64,000 bases of DNA, taken from Maribacter arcticus. Its GTDB lineage: Bacteria; Bacteroidota; Bacteroidia; Flavobacteriales; Flavobacteriaceae. Shown here piece after piece: positions 25,945 to 35,468 of this stretch. Below the pieces are notes generated by a model. The model was not told where the DNA came from. It did no database searches and saw nothing but the letters and a program-made list of their open reading frames with translations. The stretch spans positions 124,001-188,000 of the forward strand of contig NZ_FUYL01000005.1 of NCBI RefSeq assembly GCF_900167935.1, in the 5' to 3' direction. The number at the start of each line of letters is the position of its first letter. Positions within the stretch are counted from its first letter, which is position 1. The translations under genes and the position numbers were made by a program.

Positions 25945-26889
25945 TTAGTCTATACCAAATTTACGACTTATCTCGTCGGCCTTGTTAATCCACTTTTTTG
26001 GCGCATCAAAGCGATATCCCACATAGAACTCAAGAAAACTAATAGAGTCATCTAATATTAAATTATCTGCCGAGGTATGCGTCAATAATTGTGTGTTAAT
26101 ATTAACGCCGCTAAAAAATGTTTCGGAATTATAACCACCTGTTAATCTAAAAATTAACTGAGCAAGGCCAGTTAATGAAGTTTCTCCTTGCGATTTAGAC
26201 AGGTTAAATCCTAAACCACCAGTAGCACCTGCTGAAATAAGATAATTCTCGTCGAACACCCAATTGTAGTAATATCCTGGTCCAACTGCCAGTTTGAATG
26301 AATGTTCAAGTTGATTTTCTATGATAGGATCTTCTAATTTAAACTTGGTGTAGTAATACGAAATGCTGGGAATAAAACTACCGACACTCTCTTTTTGCCA
26401 TTCGTTTTGAAAACCTATTGCGCGAAAAGAAAAATCTGGATTAAAAATATAGCTCGATGTACCACCAATTTTGAATGTTTTTAAATCATCTATGGGTAAT
26501 GTTAAATCTTGTGTTCTTATAAAGAATCCCTTTTGTTTATAGATATCTAAGGTCTGCATATATTGACCAAAAAAAGTACGAATATTGAACGTAATTAGCT
26601 TTGAGTCACCGTTGTCTTTATTTTCTGATAAAAAATTAGGGGCATAGCCAAAATCGATTTCTAAAAAGCGAAATAGCACCGATAGGCCTAAATAGCTTTT
26701 GTCATTTGGTATAAACTCGGTCTTGTTGCGTGTTATCTTGTCTCTAAGCGTGAAATTATTAGAAGTAGTCTGTAAGGCTAGCCGAAAAGTAATTTTATCA
26801 GGAAATGCTTCTTTATACGCTGAATGTTGCGCAATACCATATTGGGTTATACATAACACGCAACAAAATAGAATTGTTCTTAAACCCAT
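25945..26889 (-). CDS. DUF4421 family outer-membrane protein
   Basis: The 314-residue protein has a signal peptide (about 1-20, ending YGIAQ) and then alternating amphipathic strands with aromatic girdles, ending in YVGYRFDAPKKWI..., as in DUF4421 proteins predicted to be outer-membrane barrels. A typical opening block is DKITFRLALQTTSNNFTLRD. The function is unknown. Its start overlaps the hemF stop by 10 nt, which indicates translational coupling to HemF in the same transcript. Confidence 0.78.
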   Translation of the reverse strand: MGLRTILFCCVLCITQYGIAQHSAYKEAFPDKITFRLALQTTSNNFTLRDKITRNKTEFIPNDKSYLGLSVLFRFLEIDFGYAPNFLSENKDNGDSKLITFNIRTFFGQYMQTLDIYKQKGFFIRTQDLTLPIDDLKTFKIGGTSSYIFNPDFSFRAIGFQNEWQKESVGSFIPSISYYYTKFKLEDPIIENQLEHSFKLAVGPGYYYNWVFDENYLISAGATGGLGFNLSKSQGETSLTGLAQLIFRLTGGYNSETFFSGVNINTQLLTHTSADNLILDDSISFLEFYVGYRFDAPKKWINKADEISRKFGID

Positions 26890-27782
26890 TCCTTAGGTTT
26901 CATTAATATTTTCAATAATCGTTCTTCTTCACTACCTTTTTCAGGTTGATGATCATATACCCATTGCACATGAGGAGGAAGGCTCATTAGAATACTTTCA
27001 ATTCGCCCGTTGGTCTTTAGACCGAACAAGGTTCCCTTGTCATGAACCAAATTGAATTCTACGTATCTGCCTCTTCTAATTTCTTGCCAATCCCTTTGTT
27101 CTTTGGAATATCCAAGTCCTTTTCTTTTTATAACAATCGGTACATATGAATTTAGAAAGCTGTTTCCTACTTCGGTTACAAAGTCATACCAAGCTTGCAT
27201 ATCCATTTCTGAAGTTGCTTTGCAGTAGTCAAAAAATAACCCTCCAATACCACGCGCTTCATTTCTATGGGTGTTCCAGAAATAGACATCGCAGCGTTTT
27301 TTGTAGGTGTTGTAAAAAGTGTCATTGTGTTTGTCGCAAGCGGATTTACATACCTCATGAAAATGCACTGCATCCTCATCAAATAAATAATACGGAGTCA
27401 AATCTTGACCGCCACCAAACCATTGGTCTACAATTTCGCCATCTTTTCCATACAATTCAAAATAACGCCAATTTGCGTGAACCGTTGGCACCATTGGGTT
27501 CTTAGGGTGTAACACTAAACTTAATCCGCATGCAAAGAAATTAGCGTCTTCCACGCCAAAATAAGCTTTCATACTATCAGGAAGTTTACCATGTACTCCA
27601 GAGATATTTACACCACCTTTCTCAAAAACAGACCCATTTTCAATAACTCGAGTTCTTCCACCACCACCTTCTGGGCGTGTCCAGATATCCTCTTTGAATT
27701 TAGCCGAACCATCAATTTCTTCCAATTTAGATGTAATGGTATTTTGTAGTTGTTCTATGTAAGCGTAAAATTTAACTTTCAT
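26880..27782 (-). CDS. hemF: Oxygen-dependent coproporphyrinogen III oxidase HemF
   Basis: HemF oxidatively decarboxylates coproporphyrinogen III to protoporphyrinogen IX using O2. The ATG at 27782 gives 300 residues, the usual length; the frame runs further to a TTG at 27815 that coincides with the promoter. Family blocks are WTRPEGGGGRTRV, GGVNISGVHG, HANWRYFEL, WFGGGQDLTPYY, HRNEARGIGGLFFDY and the C-terminal GRIESILMSLPP. It leads a seven-gene unit. The use of HemF rather than HemN alone shows that this step is aerobic. Confidence 0.96.
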   Translation of the reverse strand: MKVKFYAYIEQLQNTITSKLEEIDGSAKFKEDIWTRPEGGGGRTRVIENGSVFEKGGVNISGVHGKLPDSMKAYFGVEDANFFACGLSLVLHPKNPMVPTVHANWRYFELYGKDGEIVDQWFGGGQDLTPYYLFDEDAVHFHEVCKSACDKHNDTFYNTYKKRCDVYFWNTHRNEARGIGGLFFDYCKATSEMDMQAWYDFVTEVGNSFLNSYVPIVIKRKGLGYSKEQRDWQEIRRGRYVEFNLVHDKGTLFGLKTNGRIESILMSLPPHVQWVYDHQPEKGSEEERLLKILMKPKEWV

Positions 27783-27812
27783 AATGATAGAAATATAAAA
27801 TCTTGTAAATAA

Positions 27813-27820
27813 CAAAATTA
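27813..27820 (-). promoter_or_regulatory. hemF promoter -7 box
   Basis: On the minus strand TAATTTTG fits TAnnTTTG and lies 30 nt before the hemF ATG at 27782. A clear -33 element is not visible. Confidence 0.5.
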
Positions 27821-27855
27821 CGGTTAAAAAAAGGGTGTTTATTTAGTTTAATTAT

Positions 27856-27892
27856 ATAAAAATAGCGGACACTTAGTTAAGTGCCCGCTATT
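27856..27892 (-). terminator. Terminator after the M16 peptidase gene
   Basis: A 15-bp inverted repeat (AATAGCGGACACTTA and its near complement, one mismatch, 27861-27892) closes a tiny loop and is followed on the minus strand by five T. It lies about 25 nt after the M16 stop and separates it from the hemF promoter. Confidence 0.85.
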
Positions 27893-27916
27893 AAAATCTA
27901 TTAGTATACGGATCTA

Positions 27917-30625
27917 TTACTTAAAATCGCCTGCATTTACCACAGACCATTTTTCGTAAGGTTGAATATATTTTTGAATCGCAGCATTTACTTTAGTCAC
28001 TGTTAAGGCACTTACTTTGTTTTCTATTGATTTTTGAAAATCCATAGTGCGCTTATAAAAAATGTTGTTGTTTATTAAGCTACTTAATTCATTATCCTTG
28101 GCCCTAGAGACATTTTGAGATTGGATCCAACCATTAATAGCATTGGTTAACTCTTCTTCAGTAATACCGTCTTTTATGAATCTAGCGATTTCTTCTTTGA
28201 AGCCTAGTTGTACTTTGTCAAAATTTTCTGGTGCATAGATAGCATATAAATACATTTGTGAGTTTTGATCATTGTTGTCGCCATCACCCTGAAAACCTGC
28301 TCCTGCACCATAACTAACACCGTCTTTTTGTCGTAAGCGGTCTGCAATACGTGAATTTAAAAAACCACCTCCCAAAATGGAAGAAGCAATTTCTAGTGCT
28401 GGATAATCTTCATGATATTCACTGATTTTAACACTGAAATTACCCAATGTCATTGCATTCTGCTTGTCTGGAGTAATGATGTTTTCATTTACCTCTTTCA
28501 TTGGTTTGTATGGACTGGCAATTTTCGAATAAGGATATTTACTCTTAAATGTTCCAAATTTTTCTTCCATAAATGTTTTTACTTCCTCAGAGGGTACATT
28601 TCCAATACCGATAAGTATAGAATAGCCTAACCCGTAATAATCATTATAAAAAGCTTTTAAATCTTCAACTGATAGTTTTTTGATAGCCGCTTCTTGCTCT
28701 GCTAAACTCATTGAGTATAATGGGTGACCAATGGGGTAAGTATTATTAATTTCACTTAATTTTTGGGATGCCAAAAATTGGGGTTCAGTTTTATTGCTTT
28801 CTAAATAAGCAAGTTCCTCTGTTTTTAGTTTTTCAAGTTCTGCTGGGTCAAATGTTGGATTTTTTAATATATCTTCCATAAGAACAAGAGTGGGCATTAA
28901 GTCTTTTTCAGTAGAAGAAATATTTGCGTATATATTACCATTGGTTCCTCTAAAATAGATTGAACTTTTAAGTTTGCTTAATTCATCTTCTATTTGTTGG
29001 CGCGATTTGGTAGTTGTGCCCTTGTTCAGTATACTTGCCGTAAAACGTGGAATAATACCTTTATTCATTAATGAATTTACATCTCCGTTTCTTCCACTAA
29101 AACTCAAATTAACTGTATTTCCTCTATTATTTTTTTCGATAAAGGCATAATTTATGCCATTTGAGAGTTTACCACCGTCTATACTATTTTGAATTGCATC
29201 ATAAGTAACATCAAAGGCATCTCCCATACTCATGGCTTCTTTTCCCTTGTAATCCTTCACAAGTGACTTAATGTCTTCAGTATGTGGTATAGAAATACGT
29301 TCTGGTGTTTTTGTCGGGTAAAATCGACCTATAGTTCTATTGGTGGGGATAAGATATTTAGTCATGGCTGTATTTACCTCATCTAAAGTTATATTCTCTA
29401 TCCTGTCTCTTTGTAAAAAGGCTAAACGCCAGTCGCCTCCACCAATAAACTCGCTCATATAGGTACCTAAATAGGCTGAGTTCCTATAAATTTGATCTAT
29501 TTGTTTTAGAATATTGGATTTTGCTCTGTCCAATTCCTCTGTTGTAATTGGATTATTTTTTAAATTATCTAAAGAGGTACGTAAAATGGTCGATACCTCG
29601 TCGGCATTTTTGTCTGAGGGTACGTCAATATTTATATACAGAAATCCTGGTTCTTTTGTAAATGGTGAAAAGGACCAAAGAGAAGATGCTTTTTGCGCTT
29701 CTATTAGGGCTTTATAGATTCGACCCGAAGGTTCATTTGTTAGTATATTTTCAATAACCGACATGGCTGCGTAGTCTGGACTTGAACCAGCAGGTGTGTG
29801 ATATAAAGCACTTACCAATTGTAGGTCACCAACTCTACTTACAGTAACTGTTTTTTCACCGTCTTGTGCTGGTTCTTCAGTATGTGAATCGCGTAATGGT
29901 GTTGTTGGTTTTGGTATTGCACCAAATTTCTTTTCAATTAAGGCTAGTGTTTTTTCTTCTTCAAACTTACCAGTAACCATTAGTACTGCATTGTCTGGGC
30001 GATAGAATTTTTTATAAAAGGCTTTCAGGTTTTCAATAGGGACTCTCTCAATATCAGAACGGTTTCCGATGGTAGAATTACCGTAATTGTGCCATAAGTA
30101 TGCACTGTTAATCACTTTTTCCATTAAAACTCCGGTAGGGTCGTTTTCACCGCTTTCAAATTCGTTTCGAACAACGGAAAACTCTGATTCAAGATCTTTT
30201 TTAGCAATGTAGGAGTTTACCATACGATCGGCCTCTAAATCTAAAGCCCAATCTAAATTCTCGTCAGTTGCATTAAATGTTTCGAAATAATTTGTTCGAT
30301 CGTACCAAGTTGTTCCATTAGGTCTTGCGCCGTGAGAGGTCAATTCTTTTGGAATATCAGGATGGTTTGGAGTGCCCTTAAAAACCATATGCTCTAATAA
30401 ATGCGCCATACCTTTTTCACCATATCCTTCATGTCTAGACCCTACTAAATATGTAATGTTTACGGTAATGGTTTGTGCAGAATTGTCTTGGAATAGTAAT
30501 ACTTTTAAGCCATTCTCCATTTTGTATTCTGTAATACCCTCAACGGAAGCTACTTTTGTCATTTGGGCAGAAGAAACTGCGAATCCTGCTATTAGAAAAT
30601 AGCAAATGAGAAATTTTTTTATCAT
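27917..30625 (-). CDS. Two-domain M16 zinc metallopeptidase
   Basis: The 902-residue protein (ATG at 30625; an in-frame TTG two codons earlier is rejected) has a signal peptide (about 1-20, AVSSA) and two M16 (pitrilysin/insulinase) units. The active unit carries the inverted zinc motif His75-LL-Glu78-His79 and a downstream Glu in RNEFESGEND. The second unit (about 480-900) lacks HxxEH and is the usual inactive partner that closes the chamber. It probably degrades peptides in the periplasm. It stands alone between two terminated heme units, so I see no direct link to heme synthesis. Confidence 0.93.
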   Translation of the reverse strand: MIKKFLICYFLIAGFAVSSAQMTKVASVEGITEYKMENGLKVLLFQDNSAQTITVNITYLVGSRHEGYGEKGMAHLLEHMVFKGTPNHPDIPKELTSHGARPNGTTWYDRTNYFETFNATDENLDWALDLEADRMVNSYIAKKDLESEFSVVRNEFESGENDPTGVLMEKVINSAYLWHNYGNSTIGNRSDIERVPIENLKAFYKKFYRPDNAVLMVTGKFEEEKTLALIEKKFGAIPKPTTPLRDSHTEEPAQDGEKTVTVSRVGDLQLVSALYHTPAGSSPDYAAMSVIENILTNEPSGRIYKALIEAQKASSLWSFSPFTKEPGFLYINIDVPSDKNADEVSTILRTSLDNLKNNPITTEELDRAKSNILKQIDQIYRNSAYLGTYMSEFIGGGDWRLAFLQRDRIENITLDEVNTAMTKYLIPTNRTIGRFYPTKTPERISIPHTEDIKSLVKDYKGKEAMSMGDAFDVTYDAIQNSIDGGKLSNGINYAFIEKNNRGNTVNLSFSGRNGDVNSLMNKGIIPRFTASILNKGTTTKSRQQIEDELSKLKSSIYFRGTNGNIYANISSTEKDLMPTLVLMEDILKNPTFDPAELEKLKTEELAYLESNKTEPQFLASQKLSEINNTYPIGHPLYSMSLAEQEAAIKKLSVEDLKAFYNDYYGLGYSILIGIGNVPSEEVKTFMEEKFGTFKSKYPYSKIASPYKPMKEVNENIITPDKQNAMTLGNFSVKISEYHEDYPALEIASSILGGGFLNSRIADRLRQKDGVSYGAGAGFQGDGDNNDQNSQMYLYAIYAPENFDKVQLGFKEEIARFIKDGITEEELTNAINGWIQSQNVSRAKDNELSSLINNNIFYKRTMDFQKSIENKVSALTVTKVNAAIQKYIQPYEKWSVVNAGDFK

Positions 30626-30758
30626 TTTCAATAAGTTTTTGGTGTAAGTTCAATATTACAAAAAATAAAGCTAAAGGCTTCAATTCTTGAAAATTAGTAG
30701 GGACGGAAGATTTAATATAAGATTTTGTAAATAGTGAAAGGGAGCTAAAATTATAATC

Positions 30759-31295
30759 CTAATTTTTAAAAATGTAAAGTTCCATATCTAACGGATCCTC
30801 GTTAGGTGGAGTGTGTTCTTTTGCTAATGTTTCTTTCCAAAGATAACCACAATTTTCTGCTACCTTAATACTCCCAATGTTAGATTTGTGAACTATGATT
30901 CTAAGTTGTATTAAATGTTGCTCTGTAAACCCCCATTCTGATATTTTTTGAACAGCGAGAGAAGCAAAGCCTTTGTTCTTATAGGGATAAGCAATGCAGT
31001 AAGCAAGTTCTGCTTCTTTGGCACTTCTTTTCAATTCTTTTAAATAAACCAGGCCAATGATTTTCCTATGTTCTAGTTCTTTTAATGTGAATAAGTATTC
31101 TTTGCCAGAAATAAAATCTGAAACTTTTTGTTCAACAAAAATGCTTGATAAATTCGGAGTAAGATTTGCAGCGACTGTCTTTGGAAAATATCGTTTTAAA
31201 AAGTCTGAATTAGATGTTATAAAATCACATAACCGCCAACCATCTCTTTCGGAAATAGGATTTATTTCAAATTGGGATAGTTGGAATGAATTCAT
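30759..31295 (-). CDS. GNAT family N-acetyltransferase
   Basis: The 178-residue protein matches the RimJ/RimL-like branch of GNAT acetyltransferases: an N-terminal block with DGWRLCDFITSN, the central strand KIIGLVYLKEL, the AELAYCIAYPYKNKGFASLAVQ acetyl-CoA loop (about 111-132, with the YKNKGFAS pyrophosphate-binding pattern) and the NIGSIKVAENCGY motif near the end. It transfers acetyl groups to an unknown amine. It lies 57 nt downstream of hemE and is probably the last gene of the hemA unit. Confidence 0.85.
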   Translation of the reverse strand: MNSFQLSQFEINPISERDGWRLCDFITSNSDFLKRYFPKTVAANLTPNLSSIFVEQKVSDFISGKEYLFTLKELEHRKIIGLVYLKELKRSAKEAELAYCIAYPYKNKGFASLAVQKISEWGFTEQHLIQLRIIVHKSNIGSIKVAENCGYLWKETLAKEHTPPNEDPLDMELYIFKN

Positions 31296-31352
31296 GTTTT
31301 TAGGAACAGTTTAAGCAACCTATTAAAAAATCTCCTCCCTACCAGTAAAACA

Positions 31353-32384
31353 TTATTCTGCTTTATACTCCTTTACAGCATCAATAAATGCCTTTGCATT
31401 TTCTACGGGTACATTTGGTAAGATGCCATGACCTAAATTAACGATATAGCTGTCCTTGCCAAATTCATTGATCATTTGGTGTACCATCTTTTTTATCATA
31501 GCAGGCGGCGATAACAAACGCGCAGGATCAAAGTTACCTTGCAAGGTTATTTTACCACCACTTAAATAACGAGCGTTTCTTGCAGAACAAGTCCAGTCTA
31601 CACCAAGTGCAGAAGCACCTGATTTTGCCATATCGCCTAAAGCGAACCAGCATCCTTTTCCGAATACAATAACCGGCGCTTTATCTTTTAAAGCATCTAT
31701 GATTTGTTGAATATATTGCCATGAGAATTCTTGGTAATCAGTAGGCGAAAGCATTCCTCCCCAAGAATCGAATATCTGAACAGCATCTACACCTGCAACA
31801 ACTTTAGCTTTTAAATAGGCTATTGTAGTATCGGTAATTTTTTGTAAAAGTTCATGAGCCACCAAGGGTTGAGTAAAACACAATTCTTTGGCTTTGTCAA
31901 AAGTTTTGCTTCCTTGACCTTGAACACAGTAACATAAAATGGTCCACGGTGAACCGGCAAAACCTATTAAAGGAACTTCATCGTTCAATTTTTCCTTTGT
32001 AGCTTTTATGGCTTCCATCACATAGCCCAATGTTTCATGAACATTTGGTACTATTACACGGTCTAAGTCTTTTTGTGAACGAATAGGATTGGGCAAATAC
32101 GGACCAAAATTTGGTTTCATTTCCACTTCAATATTCATGGCTTGTGGAATAACTAGAATGTCACTAAACAAAATTGCAGCATCCATCCCATACCTGCGAA
32201 TTGGCTGAACAGTAATTTCCGAAGCTAATTCTGGAGTCTGGCAACGGGTGAAAAAATCATATTTTTCTTTGATAGCCATAAATTCAGGCAAATATCTACC
32301 TGCCTGGCGCATCATCCATACCGGAGGTCTTTCTAGAGTTTCTCCTTTTAAAGCTCTAAGGAATAAATCATTTTTTAAGCTCAT
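31353..32384 (-). CDS. hemE: Uroporphyrinogen decarboxylase HemE
   Basis: HemE removes four carboxyl groups from uroporphyrinogen III. The 343-residue chain shows the signature [17 protein letters not shown] (residues 19-35), the [12 protein letters not shown] block (about 143-154), the SWGGMLSP region and the C-terminal [11 protein letters not shown] (about 317-327). The length is normal. It is separated from hemCD by about 100 nt holding a palindromic repeat element, so transcription from hemA may be attenuated there. Confidence 0.96.
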   Translation of the reverse strand: MSLKNDLFLRALKGETLERPPVWMMRQAGRYLPEFMAIKEKYDFFTRCQTPELASEITVQPIRRYGMDAAILFSDILVIPQAMNIEVEMKPNFGPYLPNPIRSQKDLDRVIVPNVHETLGYVMEAIKATKEKLNDEVPLIGFAGSPWTILCYCVQGQGSKTFDKAKELCFTQPLVAHELLQKITDTTIAYLKAKVVAGVDAVQIFDSWGGMLSPTDYQEFSWQYIQQIIDALKDKAPVIVFGKGCWFALGDMAKSGASALGVDWTCSARNARYLSGGKITLQGNFDPARLLSPPAMIKKMVHQMINEFGKDSYIVNLGHGILPNVPVENAKAFIDAVKEYKAE

Positions 32385-32398
32385 ACTTTCTTCTTATT

Positions 32399-32486
32399 CG
32401 TCTTTGCGAGCTGAGCGAAGCAATCTGTTTCCTAGGAACAACAATAGAGCAGTTTACTTCGTCGCCAAAAGCTCCTCGCAATGACG
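32399..32486. repeat. Palindromic interspersed repeat element between hemCD and hemE
   Basis: About 88 bp with imperfect inverted ends: the left arm begins CGTCTTTGCGAG and contains GAAGCAATCTG, and the right arm is its near complement (CAGTTTACTTC ... CTCGCAATGACG). The arrangement resembles the small non-autonomous palindromic repeats common in Bacteroidota intergenic DNA. Its right end touches the hemCD stop codon at 32487. I see one copy only in this window. Confidence 0.6.
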
Positions 32487-34067
32487 TTAATTTTTATAAT
32501 CCTCGTTCACTAAATCAATAACACTTTCTACGGTCGGAATTTTTGCAACTTTTATTTCCTTAAAGTGTGCTTTGGCTGCATTAGCGGTGGTTTCACCAAT
32601 ACAGTATGCTATTTTATCTGCTGAATTCTCTTTTAAATAACTTTCTACATTTGAAGGACTGAAAAACATGATTCCTTTCACCTCCTCAGGTATTTTTTTG
32701 CCAGATAATTTTGTTCTATATGCTTCTATAGGATTAACAGTAATGTTATTTTCCGTTAGAATTTTTGGTAAATCTTCTAAACTGATATTACCATGAAAGT
32801 ACGTAATTTCAGACCCTTCTATGAATTCCACTAAGTACTTGGCTAAATCTGTAGCGCTATTTTCGAAGTGGGCTACTTTTCCAAATTTATTTTTAATGAA
32901 TCGGCGTGTTTTTCTGCCAACACAATAGATGTTTTCAAATTTTAACTCTGCCGCGCTACTACTTGTTAAAATAGCTTCGACCGCATTTTTACTTGTAAAC
33001 ACAACATTTTTGTGTTCTTTTTTCAATACGATAGGTGAAATACGGTTCGGACTTATTTTTATAAAATCATCTGAATCGGCATTCGCAGCTATATTCAGGC
33101 GTAACTGTTGTTCGTTGGTTAATTTTTTAGTCGAAAAAACGTTAACTGCAGCACCTGCATTCGCTAATTCTGTCATTAGTCTTTTGCCGCCTCTGGCCAA
33201 AATACTTTTGGCACAATCAATACCTAAATTTTGATGTTTTCCTAAAGGAGCTGTTAAATCGGCTTCTAATTTTTTACTTCCATCAACATTTAATAAAATT
33301 CCTTTAAGAGTTACCATATTTTCTTTATCGATATACGATAAAGCACCAATTGGGGCACTACAACCACCTTCAAGTTCTCTTAAGAATTCTCTTTCTAAGG
33401 TGACGCAAGTATCGGTTTCCTCATGGTTTAATTGAGCACATGCTTCACGAATTTCTTCATCATTTTCCATTGCTACAACCATAATTGCGCCCTGTGCTGG
33501 TGCAGGTAACATCCAAGTTAGTCCTATAGTATTTTCAGGCTCTAAACCAATACGTTCTAAACCGACAGCGGCAAATATGGCACCGTTCCATTCATTGTTG
33601 TATAGCTTTTCTAGTCTACTATTAATATTCCCCCTTAAATCTACGACCGTATGGGTCGGGTATCTATTTAGCCATTGCGCTTGGCGACGTAAACTACCGG
33701 TAGCAATAATACCTTCACGCTGCCCTAAGAACTCTTCATTTTCTTTAAAGGCAAGAATGTCCATGTAATTACCGCGTTTTAAAACTGCAGCTTTCACTAT
33801 ACCCTTTGGTAGTGCGGTAGGTACATCTTTCATGGAGTGTACAGCGATGTCGATGTCTCCATTGAGCATGGCTACATCTAAAGTTTTTGTGAAAATACCA
33901 GTTATACCCAACTCATAAAGAGGTTTGTCTAAGACTAAATCTCCTGTTGATTTTACCGGAACTAATTTAACAATATACCCTAAAGCTTGTAATTGGTCCT
34001 TAACGGTGTTTGCCTGCCATAACGCTAATTCGCTATCGCGTGTTCCTAATCGTATTATTTTACTCAT
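32487..34067 (-). CDS. hemCD: HemC-HemD fusion: hydroxymethylbilane synthase / uroporphyrinogen-III synthase
   Basis: The 526-residue chain joins two successive enzymes. Residues 1-310 are HemC: RLGTRDSELALWQA, the HSMKDVPT loop (77-84), GSLRRQAQ (124-131) and the dipyrromethane cofactor Cys236 in LEGGCSAPIGAL. Residues about 340-526 are HemD with NVVFTSKNAVEAIL (about 354-367), CVGRKTRRF, and FFSPSNVESYL. HemD closes the linear tetrapyrrole made by HemC, so the fusion may channel an unstable intermediate. The start codon overlaps the hemA stop by 4 nt (ATGA type), implying tight coupling with HemA. Confidence 0.94.
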   Translation of the reverse strand: MSKIIRLGTRDSELALWQANTVKDQLQALGYIVKLVPVKSTGDLVLDKPLYELGITGIFTKTLDVAMLNGDIDIAVHSMKDVPTALPKGIVKAAVLKRGNYMDILAFKENEEFLGQREGIIATGSLRRQAQWLNRYPTHTVVDLRGNINSRLEKLYNNEWNGAIFAAVGLERIGLEPENTIGLTWMLPAPAQGAIMVVAMENDEEIREACAQLNHEETDTCVTLEREFLRELEGGCSAPIGALSYIDKENMVTLKGILLNVDGSKKLEADLTAPLGKHQNLGIDCAKSILARGGKRLMTELANAGAAVNVFSTKKLTNEQQLRLNIAANADSDDFIKISPNRISPIVLKKEHKNVVFTSKNAVEAILTSSSAAELKFENIYCVGRKTRRFIKNKFGKVAHFENSATDLAKYLVEFIEGSEITYFHGNISLEDLPKILTENNITVNPIEAYRTKLSGKKIPEEVKGIMFFSPSNVESYLKENSADKIAYCIGETTANAAKAHFKEIKVAKIPTVESVIDLVNEDYKN

Positions 34068-35320
34068 TTTTGGTCCAATTCTAATTGAAATACTTTTTGG
34101 ATAAATTCTAAGCTTGAATTGGAATCTACCGTGTCATCCTTAAGATGATTTGCAAATTGTGTAGTTATTTTTTGAATGATGCGATTCGTAATCACATCTG
34201 CCTGATCTGCGTTGAAATTAACTGTTTTCTTAGATTGATAGTCAAGCTCTTCATCTTTCATAGTCTTAAGCTTTTTCTTCAATGCTTTTATAACAGGGGC
34301 AAATTTTCTAGTTTCTAACCATTGGTTGAAATCATGCATTACCTCGTCATTGATAGCTTCCGCTTCGGGTATGAATTGTTTTCTTCGTTCTAGTGTTTCA
34401 TCGGTCATTTGTGATAAATGATCTAAATGAATTACAGTAACGTTTTCCATATCTGAAATAGCATCGTCTACATTTTTAGGAACGGATAGGTCTAATATCA
34501 GCAATGGTTTTTTTGTATAAATTAACTCTTTCGTAATCGTAGGTTTCTGTGCACCTGTCGCTACAACCAATATATCAGATTTTCTAATTTCAGATTGTAG
34601 GTCACCGTAATCTTTCACCATAAGGTTAAACTTTCCGGCAATTTGTTCAGCCTTCCCTTTAGTTCTATTGATTAAGGTAATGTGTGGATTTTTAGTATGC
34701 TTGATAAGGTTCTCACAAGTGTTACGGCCTATCTTACCTGTTCCAAAAAGAAGAATATTCTTTTCTGAAACGTTAGGCACATTTCGCATGATGTATTGAA
34801 CAGAAGCGAAAGCAACAGAAGTTACTCCTGATGAAATTTCCGTTTCATTTTTTATTCGCTTACTAGCTTGTATAATACAATTACACAATCGTTCTATAAA
34901 ATGATTTGCAAGACCGAGTTCTTTAGAACGTTTGAAGCTTTGTCTAAGCTGACTTATGATTTCAAAATCTCCAAGAATTTGACTGTCAAGTCCAGTACCT
35001 ACACGAAATAGGTGATTGATAGCTTCCTTATTTTTATAAACATAAGCTACTTCTTGAAAAGCTTCAACAGTACCATTAGAATGGTCACATAATAATTTGA
35101 TAAGTTGAAATGGGTGTTGGGCAAAACCATGAAGCTCGGTACGGTTACAGGTCGATGTAACTAAAAGACCGTCAATCCCCTGATTTTTAGCTTCTACTAG
35201 AAGTGATTTTACAGCTACTTCGTCTAAACTGAATTTACCACGCGCTTCTGCATCAGCCTTTTTATAATTAAGGCCGATAGTATAAAAAGAGTTGTGTTTA
35301 GAAATATGGTAGTCTTTCAT
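34064..35320 (-). CDS. hemA: Glutamyl-tRNA reductase HemA
   Basis: HemA reduces glutamyl-tRNA to glutamate-1-semialdehyde, the committed step of heme synthesis in bacteria. The 418-residue chain has the catalytic Cys58 in TSTCNRTEL, the GTGLDSQILGD segment (about 108-118), the NADPH-binding LLFGTGKIGR (about 190-199) and the C-terminal dimerisation helices. It heads the unit hemA-hemCD-hemE-GNAT. The partner HemL is not in this window. Heme control of HemA stability is known in enterobacteria but cannot be judged here. Confidence 0.96.
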   Translation of the reverse strand: MKDYHISKHNSFYTIGLNYKKADAEARGKFSLDEVAVKSLLVEAKNQGIDGLLVTSTCNRTELHGFAQHPFQLIKLLCDHSNGTVEAFQEVAYVYKNKEAINHLFRVGTGLDSQILGDFEIISQLRQSFKRSKELGLANHFIERLCNCIIQASKRIKNETEISSGVTSVAFASVQYIMRNVPNVSEKNILLFGTGKIGRNTCENLIKHTKNPHITLINRTKGKAEQIAGKFNLMVKDYGDLQSEIRKSDILVVATGAQKPTITKELIYTKKPLLILDLSVPKNVDDAISDMENVTVIHLDHLSQMTDETLERRKQFIPEAEAINDEVMHDFNQWLETRKFAPVIKALKKKLKTMKDEELDYQSKKTVNFNADQADVITNRIIQKITTQFANHLKDDTVDSNSSLEFIQKVFQLELDQK

Positions 35321-35330
35321 AAAGCGGATA

Positions 35331-35338
35331 CAAAAGTA
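35331..35338 (-). promoter_or_regulatory. hemA promoter -7 box
   Basis: On the minus strand TACTTTTG matches TAnnTTTG and is 10 nt before the hemA ATG, so the leader would be very short. Confidence 0.55.
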
Positions 35339-35468
35339 TGGGCATCAATCTTATAAAAATAACGCTTGCGGTACAATAAGTGTCGTCTGCAGAATTTTTG
35401 GACGAAAAATGATATTTATCAGTTTAATAGTATAATTTTATAGGGTTGTCAGGCAAATGAAAACTATT

